Assembly: GCA_963621965.1 (NCBI GenBank)
Contig: CAVFGN010000024.1
Span: forward strand, 1 to 29,836
DNA length: 29,836 nucleotides
From: JAEELC01 sp963621965
GTDB lineage: Bacteria; Bacillota_I; Bacilli_A; Acholeplasmatales; Anaeroplasmataceae
Reading direction: 5' to 3'
Positions 7,623-15,685 of the stretch are shown in pieces. The stretch's first letter is position 1; each line of letters starts with the position of its first letter. A program made the translations under genes and the position numbers. The notes under the pieces were generated by a model. That model worked only from the letters and a program-made list of their open reading frames with translations, had not been told where the DNA came from and ran no database searches.

Positions 7623-7698
7623 TGGTGGACCGTTGGAGACTCGAACTCCAGACCCACTGATTAAGAGTCAGTTGCTCTACCAACTGAGCTAACGGTCC
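7623..7698 (-). tRNA. tRNA-Lys (anticodon CTT)
   Basis: A 76-base cloverleaf with encoded CCA. The acceptor stem is GGACCGT/ACGGTCC, the D arm GCTC-AGTTGGTA-GAGC, the anticodon stem ACTGA/TCAGT around loop CTCTTAA (anticodon CTT, reading AAG), the T arm TGGAG-TTCGAGT-CTCCA, and discriminator A. All stems pair fully. It has its own consensus promoter and terminator and so is a single-gene unit. No integrase or attachment site is visible next to it, although a TnpB element starts close by. Confidence 0.98.
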
Positions 7699-7734
7699 AT
7701 GTATAAGATAAAGCCTGAATTAACAAGCCTTTAT

Positions 7735-7763
7735 ATTATACACAAATAAACTATACATGTCAA
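7735..7763 (-). promoter_or_regulatory. Consensus sigma-A promoter for tRNA-Lys
   Basis: Perfect TTGACA and perfect TATAAT with a 17-base spacer on the minus strand, about 37 bases upstream of the mature tRNA. This is the best promoter in the window. Confidence 0.93.
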
Positions 7764-7815
7764 TAGGTTTTTAATATTTTCTCACCAAAAACATTCTATT
7801 TGATAAAAAAGACAA

Positions 7816-8790
7816 TTATAAACATTTTTTCATCTTATCATATATCATGTCATACATATTTGCATGTTCAGCAGTTCTAAAAAAATTAGCTGATAAGTCA
7901 ACAAAGTTAACATCTTTATTTAGGTTCAATAATGAATAATAAAATATATAAATAAAATACAATCCGAAATAAGAATATTTCAAATCTAAATCGCTTCTAA
8001 CATAAGGATATAATGAAAAATACATGTGATTTATTAATATTTTTTTTATAATGTCTTCTTTCTCGTGACTTTTGTTTAATATGTTAAAAAGTAAGTTTGG
8101 TGTTAATTTATCTTGATCTATATATGAACCAATTGAATATGAATGTTTGTATGTTGCATATAACTCAAATAAAACATTATAAATATAATCTTCATTTAAA
8201 TTATTTTCCACATTTAAAAGCGTCGAAAGATCTTCAAATATTTCCTTCATAGACATATTAGATTCAAATAAAGAGAAAATCTTAGTTTGCATAGCATTAA
8301 AGTCCTCTGGATAAATCTTTATATTTTCTTCTTTGTCTATATCAAATTCCAAGTCAAGCATCTCAAAGTTGATTTTATTATTATCTTTTGATAAATACTC
8401 AATAACCCATTCACATGAATTCGAAATACTTGATGCCAAATAAGGATATTTTCTAATCCCACGAGGATAATATCTACACACTGACGGTATATGTTCTTCT
8501 CCAACCTCACACTGAAGTCCGCACCACCCATTTGGTAGACGTAGTTTACATTCACCATAATAATTCATATCAATTTTTGCATAACGTTCTTGAGTTGCAC
8601 GCGAAAACATAGATATTCCATTTTTAATTGAATCTTTAAGTTCATCAGAACATTCAAGGTTCATGAGTTTTGTATAATCATTTAAAGTCAATGTGATATT
8701 CCAACCTTGACAACAACAGTTTCTGCATTCTCCACACTTACATTTAAAATATTTATAATATGTTGGCACTCTAAACTTTCCTTTTAACAT
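7816..8790 (-). CDS. FliB-family (CxxCxxCC) protein
   Basis: A 324-aa protein of the flagellin lysine-N-methylase FliB / YkgJ-type cysteine-cluster group. The N-terminus has Cys17, 19, 22, 25, 26 and 27 in KCKCGECRNCCCQGW, followed by GECKLRLPNGWCGLQCEVGEE and IPSVCRYYPRG, the family pattern of metal- or cluster-binding cysteines; the C-terminal half is helical and weakly conserved. FliB methylates flagellin lysines in Salmonella, but many gut Firmicutes without flagella carry such genes, and no flagellar gene is seen here, so the substrate is open. Its SD (GAGGTAG) is made of the last codons and stop of the upstream membrane gene, so it belongs to the same operon. Confidence 0.8.
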   Translation of the reverse strand: MLKGKFRVPTYYKYFKCKCGECRNCCCQGWNITLTLNDYTKLMNLECSDELKDSIKNGISMFSRATQERYAKIDMNYYGECKLRLPNGWCGLQCEVGEEHIPSVCRYYPRGIRKYPYLASSISNSCEWVIEYLSKDNNKINFEMLDLEFDIDKEENIKIYPEDFNAMQTKIFSLFESNMSMKEIFEDLSTLLNVENNLNEDYIYNVLFELYATYKHSYSIGSYIDQDKLTPNLLFNILNKSHEKEDIIKKILINHMYFSLYPYVRSDLDLKYSYFGLYFIYIFYYSLLNLNKDVNFVDLSANFFRTAEHANMYDMIYDKMKKCL

Positions 8791-8793
8791 AAA

Positions 8794-9684
8794 CTACCTC
8801 ATTTTAAAATTCGAAATAATTCCTAAAATTACACCAATAGGAAATATAATTATACTCAAAAGAATAAAAATCGTTAAAATACTTTGTTTCAAATCTAGAA
8901 ATATATATTTTAAAAACAATGATCCTTGTATTATTAAATACATCGATAAAATAAATAAAATTGAAATTATAAATCCATATGTAATTGAGTTAAATAAATT
9001 AAAATCAGTCATAAAAAAATAACTTAATATAAAAGTTAATACAATTAAAATTATATAAATAAATGGTATTACTTTTGAGTACAAAATTTTAAATTTGAAT
9101 TCTTCTTTTTTTACTTCATTAAGTCTAATGCCAACAAGATAATACAATAACATATTGATTAATATTTTTAGTAATGCATATATTATTAAACTAACAGGTA
9201 ATGCTACGTATACACATCTTCTCAATATTGTTTCATCTAAAAAGCTAAAAATAGTACTAAATTCTACTATTGTTTGTTCTATATACGTATTTATATCTAT
9301 TCCAAATACAAAATAGTTAGTAAAAAATAAAACAAAAAATTCTAAGAAAATATACGTTGCATAAATTATAACAAAATTTATAAGTTTATTATTTATTTTA
9401 TTTATAGCGTAAACGAATATAAAACTTGCAAGTACATTAACTAATACAACGCCTACGTAACTATAAATATTACCTACAACAAAAAAAGATATTACAAGTA
9501 CAACAACTTCTGTTAATAAACACCATTTAAAATTTGAAATTCTATAATATATTAATAATGGCAATGGAAAAATCAAAAATAGAAAATCAGTATCACTTGT
9601 TAATCTAAATAAAGCTATTAATATAATATAAAATGCAGCAACAGCTGCACCACGCGTCATATTCTTAATTTCTTTATTATTCAT
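8794..9684 (-). CDS. YybS/DUF2232-type membrane protein
   Basis: A 296-aa polytopic membrane protein with about eight hydrophobic segments. The N-terminus (KEIKNMTRGAAVAAFYIILI) and the FPLPLLIYYRIS stretch after the second segment match the YybS/DUF2232 family, which also shares the ECF-transporter S-component look. In Bacillus, yybS neighbours gdpP; that link is not present here. The exact function is unknown; substrate binding or membrane organisation are possible. It overlaps the preceding DUF308 gene by eight bases (ATGAATAA), implying coupling, and its last codons form the SD of the FliB-like gene. Confidence 0.7.
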   Translation of the reverse strand: MNNKEIKNMTRGAAVAAFYIILIALFRLTSDTDFLFLIFPLPLLIYYRISNFKWCLLTEVVVLVISFFVVGNIYSYVGVVLVNVLASFIFVYAINKINNKLINFVIIYATYIFLEFFVLFFTNYFVFGIDINTYIEQTIVEFSTIFSFLDETILRRCVYVALPVSLIIYALLKILINMLLYYLVGIRLNEVKKEEFKFKILYSKVIPFIYIILIVLTFILSYFFMTDFNLFNSITYGFIISILFILSMYLIIQGSLFLKYIFLDLKQSILTIFILLSIIIFPIGVILGIISNFKMR

Positions 9685-10174
9685 TATCTATCTCTTTTTG
9701 GATATAAACACTTGTTAAAATTAAAATTGCGCCATAAAGAGCTAGTAATATACCAACAACTATATAGAACCACTTAGCTAATGTACCAGGAGAAATTAAT
9801 AATATAATTATTCCTATTAAAATAGTAGGTAATTTTTCAACTAATTCGCTTTTCTTATCTTCAGCTAATGTAACCATAACTAGTGGCATTATAATAAATA
9901 ATAATCCAATAACTACATAGGCCGTAGAATCATAAAAGAATATAAAAGATATACCAAATATTATTAATATAATTCTAAGTATTAAATCTAGGTATGTTCT
10001 AATCTTAACAGCATAAATTAAAGGGCCAATATTTGTAATTATCATTATTACTCCAACGAGCTTAAATGTCCAAGTTGCAAGTATTGATGCATCTGCTGCT
10101 ATCAAAAATAAACCAACAATTATAGCTAATATACCTATAATTAAATTTGATAGTTTAAGTCCTAATCGTCTCAT
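9677..10174 (-). CDS. DUF308/HdeD-like small membrane protein
   Basis: A 165-aa protein with six hydrophobic segments in three hairpin pairs. Each pair starts with a glycine-containing helix (IIGILAIIVGLFLI, ILRIILIIFGISFIF, LPTILIGIIILLISPG), the repeat pattern of the HdeD/DUF308 family. HdeD acts in acid resistance in E. coli; the role of Firmicute members is unknown. Start supported by AGGTGAT. It lies seven bases after mrp and overlaps the YybS-like gene, so it is mid-operon. Confidence 0.7.
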   Translation of the reverse strand: MRRLGLKLSNLIIGILAIIVGLFLIAADASILATWTFKLVGVIMIITNIGPLIYAVKIRTYLDLILRIILIIFGISFIFFYDSTAYVVIGLLFIIMPLVMVTLAEDKKSELVEKLPTILIGIIILLISPGTLAKWFYIVVGILLALYGAILILTSVYIQKEIDNE

Positions 10175-10181
10175 AAATCAC

Positions 10182-10997
10182 CTATAAATATGCCTCAATA
10201 GCACTAATTGCATAATCTAGATCATTTGTTTGGTAATCTTCAATTTTGCCCTTGTCCATTAATGAAACAAGTTTTGTATCAATAGGCATTTTTGCTAATG
10301 GTAAAATATCATATTTTTTTGATACTTCTTCTAATCTACTTTTACCAAAGATTTCTATTTTATTATTACATTCATTACATAAAACATAACTATAATTTTC
10401 TATCATTCCTAAAACATTAACATTCATTTTTTTTGCCATGTTGATAGCTTTTTCTACTACCATTTCTACTAATGATTGCGGTGTTGTAACCATAATTACT
10501 CCGTCTAGAGGAATTGATTGGAAAATGGTTAATGCTACATCACTTGTCCCAGGAGGCATATCGATGAATAAATAGTCTAATGTTTCCCATTTTGTTGAAT
10601 CATAAAATTGCTTAACAGCGCCGCCTAATATAGGTCCACGCCATAAAACAGGATCTGATTCATTTTCTAATATTAAGTTTGTAGAAACTATCTTTATACC
10701 TTTTTCACTCTTAAGTGGAATAAACATCTTATTTTGATCAGCTTCTAAGCGACCACTTAGTCCAAAAGAATGTGGTATTGAAGGACCTGTTATATCAGCA
10801 TCAAGAATACCAACTTTGTAACCTTTTTGATTAAAATTAGAAGCTAATAAACTAGTTATAGTTGATTTCCCAACCCCACCTTTACCGCTCATAACTCCTA
10901 CGATATGTTTGATTATTCCTCCTCGCGCAAAAAATTTCTTTAATTCTCCACACGACTTACTTGAATTACATGTACTGCATTTTGAATCACAAGACAT
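10182..10997 (-). CDS. mrp: Mrp/NBP35-type Fe-S cluster carrier ATPase
   Basis: A 271-aa deviant-Walker P-loop ATPase. GKGGVGKST at 38-46 is the Mrp/MinD-type loop; DADITGPSIPH (66-76) is the switch region; LFIDMPPGTSD (144-153) is the Walker B region. The C-terminal C207-N-E-C210 is the pair that holds a bridging 4Fe-4S cluster in a dimer. An extra N-terminal Cys-rich tail (CDSKCSTC and a later C16) is typical of clostridial and archaeal forms. Known members accept and hand over Fe-S clusters in the cytosol. The usual N-terminal FSCA/DUF59 domain is absent, as in many short Firmicute versions. It lies 15 bases after the GNAT-like gene with SD AAGGTGAT. Confidence 0.93.
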   Translation of the reverse strand: MSCDSKCSTCNSSKSCGELKKFFARGGIIKHIVGVMSGKGGVGKSTITSLLASNFNQKGYKVGILDADITGPSIPHSFGLSGRLEADQNKMFIPLKSEKGIKIVSTNLILENESDPVLWRGPILGGAVKQFYDSTKWETLDYLFIDMPPGTSDVALTIFQSIPLDGVIMVTTPQSLVEMVVEKAINMAKKMNVNVLGMIENYSYVLCNECNNKIEIFGKSRLEEVSKKYDILPLAKMPIDTKLVSLMDKGKIEDYQTNDLDYAISAIEAYL

Positions 10998-11012
10998 AAA
11001 ATCACCTTTTAT

Positions 11013-11465
11013 CTATAAAATATAGCCCATTACTAGAGCCGGATTAAAATATTCGTTTGAATTTATAGTAGCTAATTTAACAAATCCCATTTTTGTAAAG
11101 AAACGTCTTGTTTTTAAATAGTTTACGTCTCCACTAGTATCATCTTTAATAGTGATCACAACAGCTTTTTTCTTATTTCCACGTGCAAAATCAAGTGCTG
11201 CATTTACTAGTGTTTTACCTGTTTTTTGTCTAGCGAATGTCTTAAAAACTCCGATGAAATCTATTTTAAGTATCTCACCTTCATCTATTAAAGAAATAAA
11301 ACCATTAAATCCATACTCTGATTGTGCTGTGAAATAGATACTTTTTGATAAATTATTTATAACATTTTCTTTAATTGTTTGATCTACATACTCAGGTAAA
11401 TCTAATAATATTTTATTTGTTAAATTAGTTTTAAAATTTATATCACTAACTTTAAATACTTGCAT
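11013..11465 (-). CDS. GNAT-like acetyltransferase
   Basis: A 150-aa protein with GNAT layout. The central strand ILKIDFIGVF leads into RQKTGKTLVNAALDFA, a Q/R-x-x-G-K/x acetyl-CoA phosphate loop and helix; then AVVITIKDD; then a helix TRRFFTKMGFVKLAT, the common C-terminal pattern. The N-terminal 50 residues are less typical. Substrate unknown. Start at ATG 11465 with AGGTGAT upstream. It is the first gene of the leftward Mrp operon; its promoter would lie in the 123-base gap shared with the divergent M18 peptidase gene. Confidence 0.75.
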   Translation of the reverse strand: MQVFKVSDINFKTNLTNKILLDLPEYVDQTIKENVINNLSKSIYFTAQSEYGFNGFISLIDEGEILKIDFIGVFKTFARQKTGKTLVNAALDFARGNKKKAVVITIKDDTSGDVNYLKTRRFFTKMGFVKLATINSNEYFNPALVMGYIL

Positions 11466-11532
11466 AAATCACCTATATAATAAGCACATATTATTTTAAT
11501 TCGAATTTAATCAAATTTCAATTGTATTTTAA

Positions 11533-11571
11533 TTGACATAATCAAGATATTTTTTTAAACTATTTTATAAT
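11533..11571 (+). promoter_or_regulatory. Probable promoter of the M18 peptidase gene
   Basis: A perfect TATAAT at 11566-11571 lies 17 bases ahead of the ATG and a perfect TTGACA at 11533-11538, but the two are 27 bases apart and cannot be one sigma-A promoter. Either TTGACA uses the poorer TAAACT at 11556, or TATAAT works with a weak -35. The exact start is uncertain. Confidence 0.45.
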
Positions 11572-11588
11572 GAAAGAAAGGTGTTATT

Positions 11589-12956
11589 ATGTACGCAAAA
11601 AATGTTTGGCTTGATGCTGACGATAACTACAAGAAAAATATTTTTGATTTTTGTGAGGATTACAAAACATATTTATCTAGTAGCAAAACTGAACGTCAAG
11701 CAGTTAAAGAAAGTATCAAATTAGCTGAAAAGGCTGGATTTAAAGATATTTCTAAATTCAATTCTTTAAAGAAAGGTGATAAAGTTTATGTTACAAACAA
11801 AAACAAAAACTTTGCAGCTTTCGTAGTAGGTTCCCACTCTATTGAAGATGGTTTAAGAATCTTAGGAGCTCACATTGATTCTCCTCGTCTTGATATTAAA
11901 CAAAATCCTTTATATGAAAAAGGTGGTTTTGCTTTATTTGAGACTCACTATTATGGCGGTATTAAAAAATACTTATATGTAACTTGTCCTCTTGCAATTC
12001 ACGGTGTTGTTTGTAAGAAAGATGGTTCTACTGTTGAAATTGCTATCGGTGAAGATCCTAAAGATCCTGTTGTTGGTATTTCTGATCTATTAATTCACTT
12101 ATCAGGTGACCAAATGCAAAAGCCTGCTTCTAAGGTAATTGATGGAGAAGATCTTGATATTACTATGGGTAATATTCCTTTAAATAAGGACGAAAAAGAA
12201 CCAGTTAAAAAATATATATTAGATCTTCTAAAAGAAAAATATGATATTGAGGAAGAGGATTTCTTATCAGCTGATTTAACAGCTGTTCCTGCTGGTCCTG
12301 CACGCGATTACGGTCTAGATAAATCCATGATTGCTGGATATGGTCACGATGATAAAGTTTGTGCATATACTTCTTTAAGAGCTGTTCTTGATACTAAAGA
12401 TTGTGCATACACAACTTGCGCAGTATTAGTTGATAAAGAGGAAGTTGGATCAATTGGTGCTACTGGTGCCGATTCTATGTGGTTTGAAAATACAATTGCT
12501 GAATTATTATATTTAGAAGGTAAGGATTCTAACCTAGCAGTTAGACATGCAATGCAAAATTCTAAGATGTTATCAAGTGATGTATCTTGCGCTGTTGATC
12601 CTTTATATGCTTTTGCAAACGAATCAAAGAATTCTTGTTACTTCTCTCACGGTATCGTATTTAACAAATATACTGGTGCACGCGGAAAGTCAGGATGTAA
12701 CGATGCAATGCCTGAATATCTAGCTTGGATTCGTAATATTATGGACAATGAAAATGTTCATTATCAAACAAGTGAAATAGGTAAAGTTGACCAAGGTGGA
12801 GGCGGAACTATCGCTTATATCTTAGGAAACTATAATATGTATGTAGTTGATGCAGGTGTTCCTGTATTATCAATGCATGCGCCTATGGAAATTGTTTCTA
12901 AGGCTGACGTTTACGAAGCTTACAAAGCTTACTGTGTATTCTTAAAAGCTGAATAA
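11589..12956 (+). CDS. M18-family aspartyl-type aminopeptidase
   Basis: A 455-aa cytosolic zinc aminopeptidase of family M18, which removes N-terminal acidic residues as a large tetrahedral complex. Metal ligands and catalytic motifs are visible: AHIDSPR (H95, D97), GYGHDDKVC (bridging Asp at 254/255), DKEEVGS (E284, E285) and the C-terminal VLSMHAPMEIV with the last His ligand. VNHxPRLA-type clostridial spacing is kept: SHGIVFNKYTGARGKSG replaces the yeast Ape1 segment. Length matches the family. The start has AAGGTG seven bases upstream. A terminator follows 8 bases after the stop, so it is a single-gene unit, divergent from the Mrp operon. Confidence 0.93.
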   Translation: MYAKNVWLDADDNYKKNIFDFCEDYKTYLSSSKTERQAVKESIKLAEKAGFKDISKFNSLKKGDKVYVTNKNKNFAAFVVGSHSIEDGLRILGAHIDSPRLDIKQNPLYEKGGFALFETHYYGGIKKYLYVTCPLAIHGVVCKKDGSTVEIAIGEDPKDPVVGISDLLIHLSGDQMQKPASKVIDGEDLDITMGNIPLNKDEKEPVKKYILDLLKEKYDIEEEDFLSADLTAVPAGPARDYGLDKSMIAGYGHDDKVCAYTSLRAVLDTKDCAYTTCAVLVDKEEVGSIGATGADSMWFENTIAELLYLEGKDSNLAVRHAMQNSKMLSSDVSCAVDPLYAFANESKNSCYFSHGIVFNKYTGARGKSGCNDAMPEYLAWIRNIMDNENVHYQTSEIGKVDQGGGGTIAYILGNYNMYVVDAGVPVLSMHAPMEIVSKADVYEAYKAYCVFLKAE

Positions 12957-12963
12957 TTTTACT

Positions 12964-12993
12964 AAACTCTGCAGTTTTCTGCGGAGTTTTTTT
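12964..12993 (+). terminator. Terminator of the M18 peptidase gene
   Basis: AACTCTGCAG pairs with CTGCGGAGTT (one G-U) around a TTTT loop and is followed by T-rich sequence. The T tract overlaps the -35 of the next promoter. Confidence 0.92.
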
Positions 12994-13019
12994 ACATACT
13001 TCGTTTTTAGTGATACAAT
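12991..13019 (+). promoter_or_regulatory. Sigma-A promoter of the transporter gene
   Basis: TTTACA and TACAAT with a 17-base spacer, ending 15 bases before the ATG. The -35 box lies in the U-tract of the preceding terminator. Confidence 0.75.
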
Positions 13020-13034
13020 AATTTAGGTGATTTT

Positions 13035-14312
13035 ATGAGTATTGCAATATTTTCTCTTACTTCGATTTGTTTAATATTATCAATTATGTTTAAGCCAAAA
13101 ATAAAAAAAATAGATACATACGTAATTATTACACTAGTTGGTGCACTACTAATGATTATCTTTAAACAAATTTCCCTAAAACAAATTTATGATGAATTTT
13201 TTTCAAATCCTCTTGTTTCTCCGATAAAAATACTAATATTATTTTTTACCATGACATTTTTGTCTGTTGTTTGCGATAATCTAGGATTCTTTAATTTCCT
13301 AGCATATAAAGCAACAAAACTTGGAAAATCAAATCAATTTATTTTATTTACAATTTTATTTTTCTTAATCTCTCTTGTAACAATATTCACATCAAACGAT
13401 ATTATTATTTTAACATTCACTCCCTTTATTATTAGTTTCACTAAACGTGCTAACATTTCTCCAATTCCGTTTCTAGTTATGGAATTTTCTGCAGCAAATA
13501 CAGCATCAATGGCCTTAATTGTAGGAAATCCTACTAATATTGTTCTTGCTTCTACTAATAATATATCTTTTATCGAATATTTTAAAGTAATGTGGTTAGT
13601 TACGCTTATAAGTTCAATTTTCTTATACTGTTTATTAATTCTAATATTTAGAAAAGATTTAGCTAAAGAAATTACAACAAGTACTGATTCAAACATTCCA
13701 ACACTTAATAAATTTTTAGTATCTGTATCATTATCGCTTTTACTATTATCAACAGTTCTTCTTGCTTTATCTAATTATTTAAATATTGAAATGTATTTAA
13801 TAACTTCTATATTATCAGTTATTTTACTTATTTTTTTATTAGTTTATTACTTTATTACTAAAAAAGAAAAATATGTATTAATATCATCAATTAAAAGATT
13901 ACCTTATGCCTTAATTCCATTTTTACTTTCAATGTTTATTTTAGTTGGAGCTTTAAAAGTAAATAATGTAACAAATGATTTATATGAATTACTAAATAAA
14001 GGAAACGATTTATTCACCTATGGTTTATCATCATTTATAATGTGTAATATTATGAATAACATCCCAATGAGTATCCTTTATTCAAACGTTCTGACCTTAG
14101 ACGCAAGTCAAAAAGCTATTTATGCAACTATAGTTTCATCTAATTTAGGAGCTTATTTAACTCCTTTAGGCGCATTAGCTGGTATAATGTGGATGTCTAT
14201 ATTGAAAATGTATAATGTGGATTTTAAGTTTTCTTCATTTGTTAAATATGGAATTATAATATCAATTCCTGTGTTAATGGTTTCACTTGCAGTTTTATTA
14301 TTAATACTTTAG
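13035..14312 (+). CDS. ArsB/SLC13-superfamily anion transporter
   Basis: A 425-aa integral membrane protein with roughly eleven hydrophobic segments, of the ion-transporter superfamily (ArsB, CitM, DASS/SLC13, NhaD). Telling motifs are the re-entrant SNDIIILTFTPFI in the N-terminal half, EFSAANTASMALIVGNPTNIVLAS with the conserved G-N-P-T-N, and in the C-terminal half NIMNNIPMSILYSN and SNLGAYLTPLGALAG, the inverted-repeat partner motif. These families move arsenite, dicarboxylates, citrate or Na+/H+; the sequence does not choose, and no arsR or arsC is nearby. SD AGGTGAT. It has its own promoter and a large hairpin 33 bases downstream, so it is monocistronic. Confidence 0.85.
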   Translation: MSIAIFSLTSICLILSIMFKPKIKKIDTYVIITLVGALLMIIFKQISLKQIYDEFFSNPLVSPIKILILFFTMTFLSVVCDNLGFFNFLAYKATKLGKSNQFILFTILFFLISLVTIFTSNDIIILTFTPFIISFTKRANISPIPFLVMEFSAANTASMALIVGNPTNIVLASTNNISFIEYFKVMWLVTLISSIFLYCLLILIFRKDLAKEITTSTDSNIPTLNKFLVSVSLSLLLLSTVLLALSNYLNIEMYLITSILSVILLIFLLVYYFITKKEKYVLISSIKRLPYALIPFLLSMFILVGALKVNNVTNDLYELLNKGNDLFTYGLSSFIMCNIMNNIPMSILYSNVLTLDASQKAIYATIVSSNLGAYLTPLGALAGIMWMSILKMYNVDFKFSSFVKYGIIISIPVLMVSLAVLLLIL

Positions 14313-14345
14313 TATTTTAAAAAAAATAAATAAGAACTTTTAAAA

Positions 14346-14387
14346 AAGAGGATTAATTCAAGTTTCATTCTTGAAATTAATCCTCTT
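14346..14387 (+). terminator. Strong hairpin terminator after the transporter
   Basis: AAGAGGATTAATTCAAG pairs with CTTGAAATTAATCCTCTT (one bulged base) around a 7-base loop. The tail is CTTTATTATT on the plus strand and TTTTTTA on the minus strand, so it probably ends both the transporter and the old leftward acetyltransferase gene. Confidence 0.8.
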
Positions 14388-14392
14388 CTTTA

Positions 14393-14512
14393 TTATTTAT
14401 GTTCTATTAATTTATCAAAATACTTTTGTACTTTCTTAAAAGTTCGTGATACAGGATATCCATCGACAAACATATGATTAACAATGAAATTTAAAGACAA
14501 AACAAAGTGAAA
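14393..14512 (-). pseudogene. C-terminal stub of a chloramphenicol-acetyltransferase-like gene
   Basis: An open frame of 39 codons ends at TAA 14393 and reads FHFVLSLNFIVNHMFVDGYP followed by VSRTFKKVQKYF. This is the C-terminal active-site region of CAT-fold acetyltransferases: the catalytic His of the H-x-x-x-D-G motif is in NHMFVDGY, and the final helix follows. Full-length members are about 210 aa; everything upstream is missing. The frame meets a stop at 14513-14515 inside a 7-bp hairpin that looks like the end of a TnpB element, so insertion or deletion there probably destroyed the gene. Confidence 0.75.
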
Positions 14513-14700
14513 TCAAGGAGATTTCAACTTAAGTATGTTAACACACTCTTATTTATGACTATATACTAAGCGATAGTATATCTGATCAGTGTGTTCACAC
14601 CTCAATATTATAGATTATCTATTATTGACATATCACAAACATTACTTTTTTTAAGTATGTTTAGCGAACCATTCGCAAACGCAGTAACATTTTATCAAAT
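14507..14700 (-). pseudogene. Decayed TnpB element: tnpB 3' end and right end
   Basis: On the minus strand, about 14690 down to 14628 reads NVTAFANGSLNILKKSNVCD, clearly related to VNADVNGALNILKKSRVCSD of the intact TnpB, and further on GVNTLIRYTIA matches GVGTPMRYQVK. The catalytic Asp is lost (ADVNG to AFANG) and stops interrupt the reading. After it lie nested hairpins: an outer 8-bp stem (14540-14547 with 14588-14595), an inner TATACTA stem with a five-base loop (14562-14580), and a 7-bp stem at 14508-14526, the likely element end. The rest of the gene is gone. Confidence 0.8.
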
Positions 14701-14941
14701 TTATGCTATGTAATATAAATCGTTTGTTTTTATATTGAAAGTATAGGGAATAATGGCAACATTTCTTTAATTGATTATTCTTCTTAAATTCTTCCTATTT
14801 TATTACTTTATAATTCAAAATAGTTTTCCTTATAAACCTTCATTGAAGGAAATTTATTATAAAATTAAAAAATAAAATGTAGATAAAATCACTTGAAATT
14901 TTATATTTAAATATAATTAATTTTGATTATCATTATTAAAA
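14701..14941. other. Intergenic stretch, nothing firm
   Basis: Very AT-rich, with no open frame of useful length. A CCTTCA-T-TGAAGG hairpin lies near 14837-14850. A minus-strand stretch near 14782-14825 reads NYKVIK, a stop, then EEF, faintly like the N-terminus of CAT-type proteins, so it may be the other end of the broken acetyltransferase. That is weak. Confidence 0.3.
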
Positions 14942-15142
14942 TTAATCTTTATTCGAATTTAAAAACTTGTTTATAAAATAGATTACACCAAAATAGATAA
15001 CATATACATTAGTAAAGAAAATAAATACAGTATTATGCCATTCATCGCTTCTTTGATGTACTAATCCGTAAACAAATATTATAAGTTCAATTATAATTCC
15101 TATTATAAAAATAAGTGATTCAATAATATTAATTTTTTTCAT
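14942..15142 (-). CDS. Small two-helix membrane protein
   Basis: A 66-aa hydrophobic protein with predicted membrane helices at about 8-28 and 38-60, joined by a polar loop (HQRSDEWHN). I start it at MKKINII (15142), because GGAGC lies nine bases upstream; an earlier in-frame ATG coincides with that SD and is unlikely. I do not recognise a family. It stands alone among decayed genes, without a clear terminator, so it may be an orphan or remnant, although the good SD suggests it is expressed. Confidence 0.55.
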   Translation of the reverse strand: MKKINIIESLIFIIGIIIELIIFVYGLVHQRSDEWHNTVFIFFTNVYVIYFGVIYFINKFLNSNKD

Positions 15143-15157
15143 AATAATTAGCTCCAT

Positions 15158-15349
15158 GTTTTAAACGTTATTTTATACTAACTACATCTTAAATTATGCA
15201 TCAAATTTTTAATTTTGTCTTTTTTTTATACATTATGTTTTACTATATGCATCTTATATTTGGCAATTGAGAACAACATAAATTTGTAAAAGTATAAAAA
15301 AAGAATGATATGTAATAAGTCTAACTTATAGTAGTTAAAAAATATTGAA
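15158..15349. other. Intergenic stretch, nothing firm
   Basis: AT-rich spacer with poly-T and poly-A runs. A TATAAA near 15170 could be a -10 for the small membrane protein, but no -35 is at proper spacing. No gene or strong hairpin is seen. Confidence 0.3.
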
Positions 15350-15474
15350 ATGATAAAAATTGGTTTTATTAATAAAAAAACGGCAAAGAATATGATATTT
15401 CACTATTAGATAAAGTTATATCAGAATTAAAAAACGGATTAAAATTTGACAAAAATGCCGCTATCACAATTTAA
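15350..15474 (+). pseudogene. Possible frameshifted gene fragment
   Basis: Two plus-strand reading frames join at an A7 run (15374-15380): MIKIGFINKK in one frame, then NGKEYDISLLDKVISELKNG and LKFDKNAAITI ending at TAA 15474 in the next. The second part has a normal helix-like composition unlike random AT-rich DNA. No ribosome site is evident and the family is not recognised. It may be a remnant of a lost gene or chance. Confidence 0.25.
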
Positions 15475-15644
15475 TTTGTAAATTCAAAGATTTTCATAAA
15501 TGTCATATTAAACTTAAATGTCTTTTAAGATATTTGATAGCGGGTGATGTTTTAACATTAACCAATACAAGTAATCTTTCAAATTTATTAAACATGTAGA
15601 AAACATTTTTGCTTTCTTTTCATCTATATAAATTCTAAGTTTTT

Positions 15645-15680
15645 TAAAAAATCTTGAAATAGAATCATCTACTCCAAGAT
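15645..15680 (-). terminator. Terminator of the giant-protein operon
   Basis: Five bases after the giant gene stop, a 13-bp stem (positions 15651-15663 with 15668-15680, two G-U pairs, TGAT loop on the minus strand) is followed by T6. It closes the four-gene operon. Confidence 0.93.
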
Positions 15681-15685
15681 TTTTT

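Noticed and set aside
11533..11571. TTGACA and TATAAT read as one perfect promoter
   Set aside because: They are 27 bases apart, far beyond the 16-18 base spacing needed.
13334..13696. 120-codon minus-strand frame inside the transporter gene
   Set aside because: Antisense shadow of a membrane-protein gene, with no ribosome site or family match.
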